64,000 nt of DNA. Origin: Gymnogyps californianus (taxonomy: Eukaryota; Chordata; Aves; Accipitriformes; Cathartidae). Below the pieces are notes generated by a model. That model searched no databases and was not told the origin of the DNA. It saw only the letters and a program-made list of their open reading frames with translations. Both the position numbers and the translations under genes were made by a program. This document shows, one piece after another, positions 62,601 to 64,000 of this stretch (position 1 is the first letter of the stretch; each line of letters starts with the position of its first letter). The DNA is taken from the NCBI RefSeq assembly GCF_018139145.2, contig NC_059500.1, forward strand, positions 23,789,437 to 23,853,436, given 5' to 3'.

Positions 62601-64000
62601 GCTTTTAAGGGATCATGTGATTTCTGAGCGTGCAGCCCCAAGAAAAATATTTCATTTTTTTCCTTGCATTTTATTTTTCATGATTTATGTTAGGTAGGCA
62701 GCAACAGTTAGTTTCCTGTATGTCAGTCCTAGCAAAACGACAGCTTCAATAGTGATGCTAGTTTAAAAAACAAACAAGGAAAAAAAAAAAACCTGCTTGG
62801 ACTCTTTGATAGTTGGTACATGTGCGCAGTTTTATCTTTTAGGCAGTCCACATACTGCAACTACCAGCCTTACTAGTTCTACTTGAAGCTGCATAAAATA
62901 ACTGCTAATAAATGGTGTCTTTGCATATAGTTACTCTCTTTTTAAGGGTAGCGAAGAGATCAGTTTCACAGCCAGGAAAGAAAAAAGCTTTCTTATTTTT
63001 CTGAAGTTCAGAAAACTCTGTGTTAATGGTTACAAACTTTATCTTCCTGGACTTTAAAGTCTCCTTTTCAGTTTGGTGAGTTTCAAGAACAGAAAAGCTA
63101 CTTTGTTAATTCCATATCTAGTAAAGATTACAAGTGACTTAGAGGGACACAGAAAAAGCCACTACAACATCTGAAATATTGAACTTCTAATTGCATTTGT
63201 ACAAGCAACAGCTTTTGGACATGAACCATTCTGTTAGATTATGAATAGCTGATACTACTGCTGTATTAAAATCTCTCTTCATTACAGTATTGGCAGGTTT
63301 CCCGCACTGTTTTTCAAGTTTTCTTATACTACTTATCCCATGTTTTCTTGGTAAAAGCATTAAGATCCATTAATGTGGCATACCGCTGTAATAATAGGAG
63401 CCATATGTGGGCAATTGCCTTGTATGGCCATGCCTGAACATACTACCTAGTGTAAAGAATAAAGCCGTCTCCCTGGGACTTGGGGCTTTTGTTTTAGAAG
63501 GTGTGATTTCATTAATTGTACTTTTCCCATCACAGAGAAGCTAGCTAGGGCTGGCTGAATTGTGCTGCATTACCTGAAGGCTTCTCCATTATAGTGCTTG
63601 CAAATGTTTTTTGCAAGCTGACATATGTGTTGTGTCAGAGCTATGTGCAGAAGTGTATCACATTAAAAAAAAAAAAATATCGTGACATCTGGACTTGATT
63701 TTTAATTTTTTTTTATAAGGTCTTTGTTATTTACTGCAAACGTGTTAAGATGGGGTCAAGATCAGTGTTTGTCAATATTATTTAGTGTAGATGAAAATTC
63801 TGTTATGTGCTTTTACAATATATATGCCCAGAGCATTTCAGGTTCTTAATAATCGTATTGTTAGTGAAGCTTAAGACTTTAGAGAAATGGGAAATTCCTT
63901 GCTAAAAAAGTTATATCAAAGTGTTGGAGAAGAACGAAATCATAAAGACTTATTGTTGTCTAACAAGTCTTTCTGGCTTTTTTTTTCCTCCATAATCTCA
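59652..64000. other. AT-rich non-coding sequence to window end
   Basis: No exon or element recognised. It holds an A run followed by (AC)7 at about 60591-60652, 18 T at 62370-62387 and an A run at about 63664. An AATAAAG word near 63459, followed by a GT-rich stretch, resembles a polyadenylation site, but nothing upstream looks like a last exon. Confidence 0.55.

Noticed and set aside
63455..63500. AATAAAG followed by GT-rich sequence as a gene 3' end
   Set aside because: No last exon is recognisable upstream, and the hexamer is common by chance in AT-rich DNA.

Overview
This window looks like nuclear DNA from a bird, probably a neoavian (non-chicken-like) species. Three things in the sequence point that way. 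There are four CR1 LINE fragments of different ages, two of them with the octamer-like or pentamer 3' tails typical of CR1. There are two solo copies and one tiny stub of an LTR family, beginning TGTCCTGG/TGTGCTGG and ending CGACA/TGACA, that I recognise as widespread in neoavian genomes. The remaining DNA is AT-rich, repeat-poor, compact vertebrate DNA broken by two sharply bounded CpG islands. I see no bacterial-style operon, no rRNA or tRNA gene, no CRISPR array and no intact protein-coding gene. The many short open frames look like chance frames in non-coding DNA, and the long frames at about 49.4-50.4 kb and 36.3-37.1 kb are stop-poor GC-rich islands.

Layout. From 1 to 36.3 kb is a gene-desert-like stretch. 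It holds an old CR1 fragment (3.9-4.6 kb, minus), an ancient sauropsid-type interspersed repeat (12.0 kb), a 34-bp LTR stub (18.23 kb), an unclassified GC-rich patch (20.5-20.8 kb) and a well-preserved solo LTR (21.5-22.1 kb). From 36.4 to 37.1 kb is the first CpG island. From 37.1 to 49.3 kb is AT-rich DNA with a GC-rich interspersed-repeat candidate (41.9-42.3 kb), a young CR1 3' end (43.7 kb, plus) and a 1.7-kb CR1 piece with recognisable reverse transcriptase (46.3-48.1 kb, minus) whose tail is an 11-copy (AACAG) microsatellite. From 49.3 to 50.7 kb is the second and stronger CpG island. It carries a 13-copy GGGCA tandem repeat, an E2F-like site, three inverted CCAAT boxes spaced 31 and 33 bp apart, and a good splice donor just downstream. 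From 50.7 to 64 kb is AT-rich sequence that may be the first intron of a gene reading rightward off the window; it contains a very old CR1 and an older solo LTR.

Best reading: one or two promoters embedded in otherwise non-coding avian DNA. The most informative functional signal is the NF-Y-type promoter at about 49.9 kb. The mobile-element remnants are all dead: the CR1 reverse transcriptase has lost a catalytic aspartate and has internal stops, and the LTRs are solo copies with no viral genes between them. I did not find a convincing undescribed biological system. The items most worth checking are the CCAAT-box promoter with its adjacent GGGCA repeat, the perfect 18-bp inverted repeat at 28.26 kb, and the two unclassified GC-rich patches.
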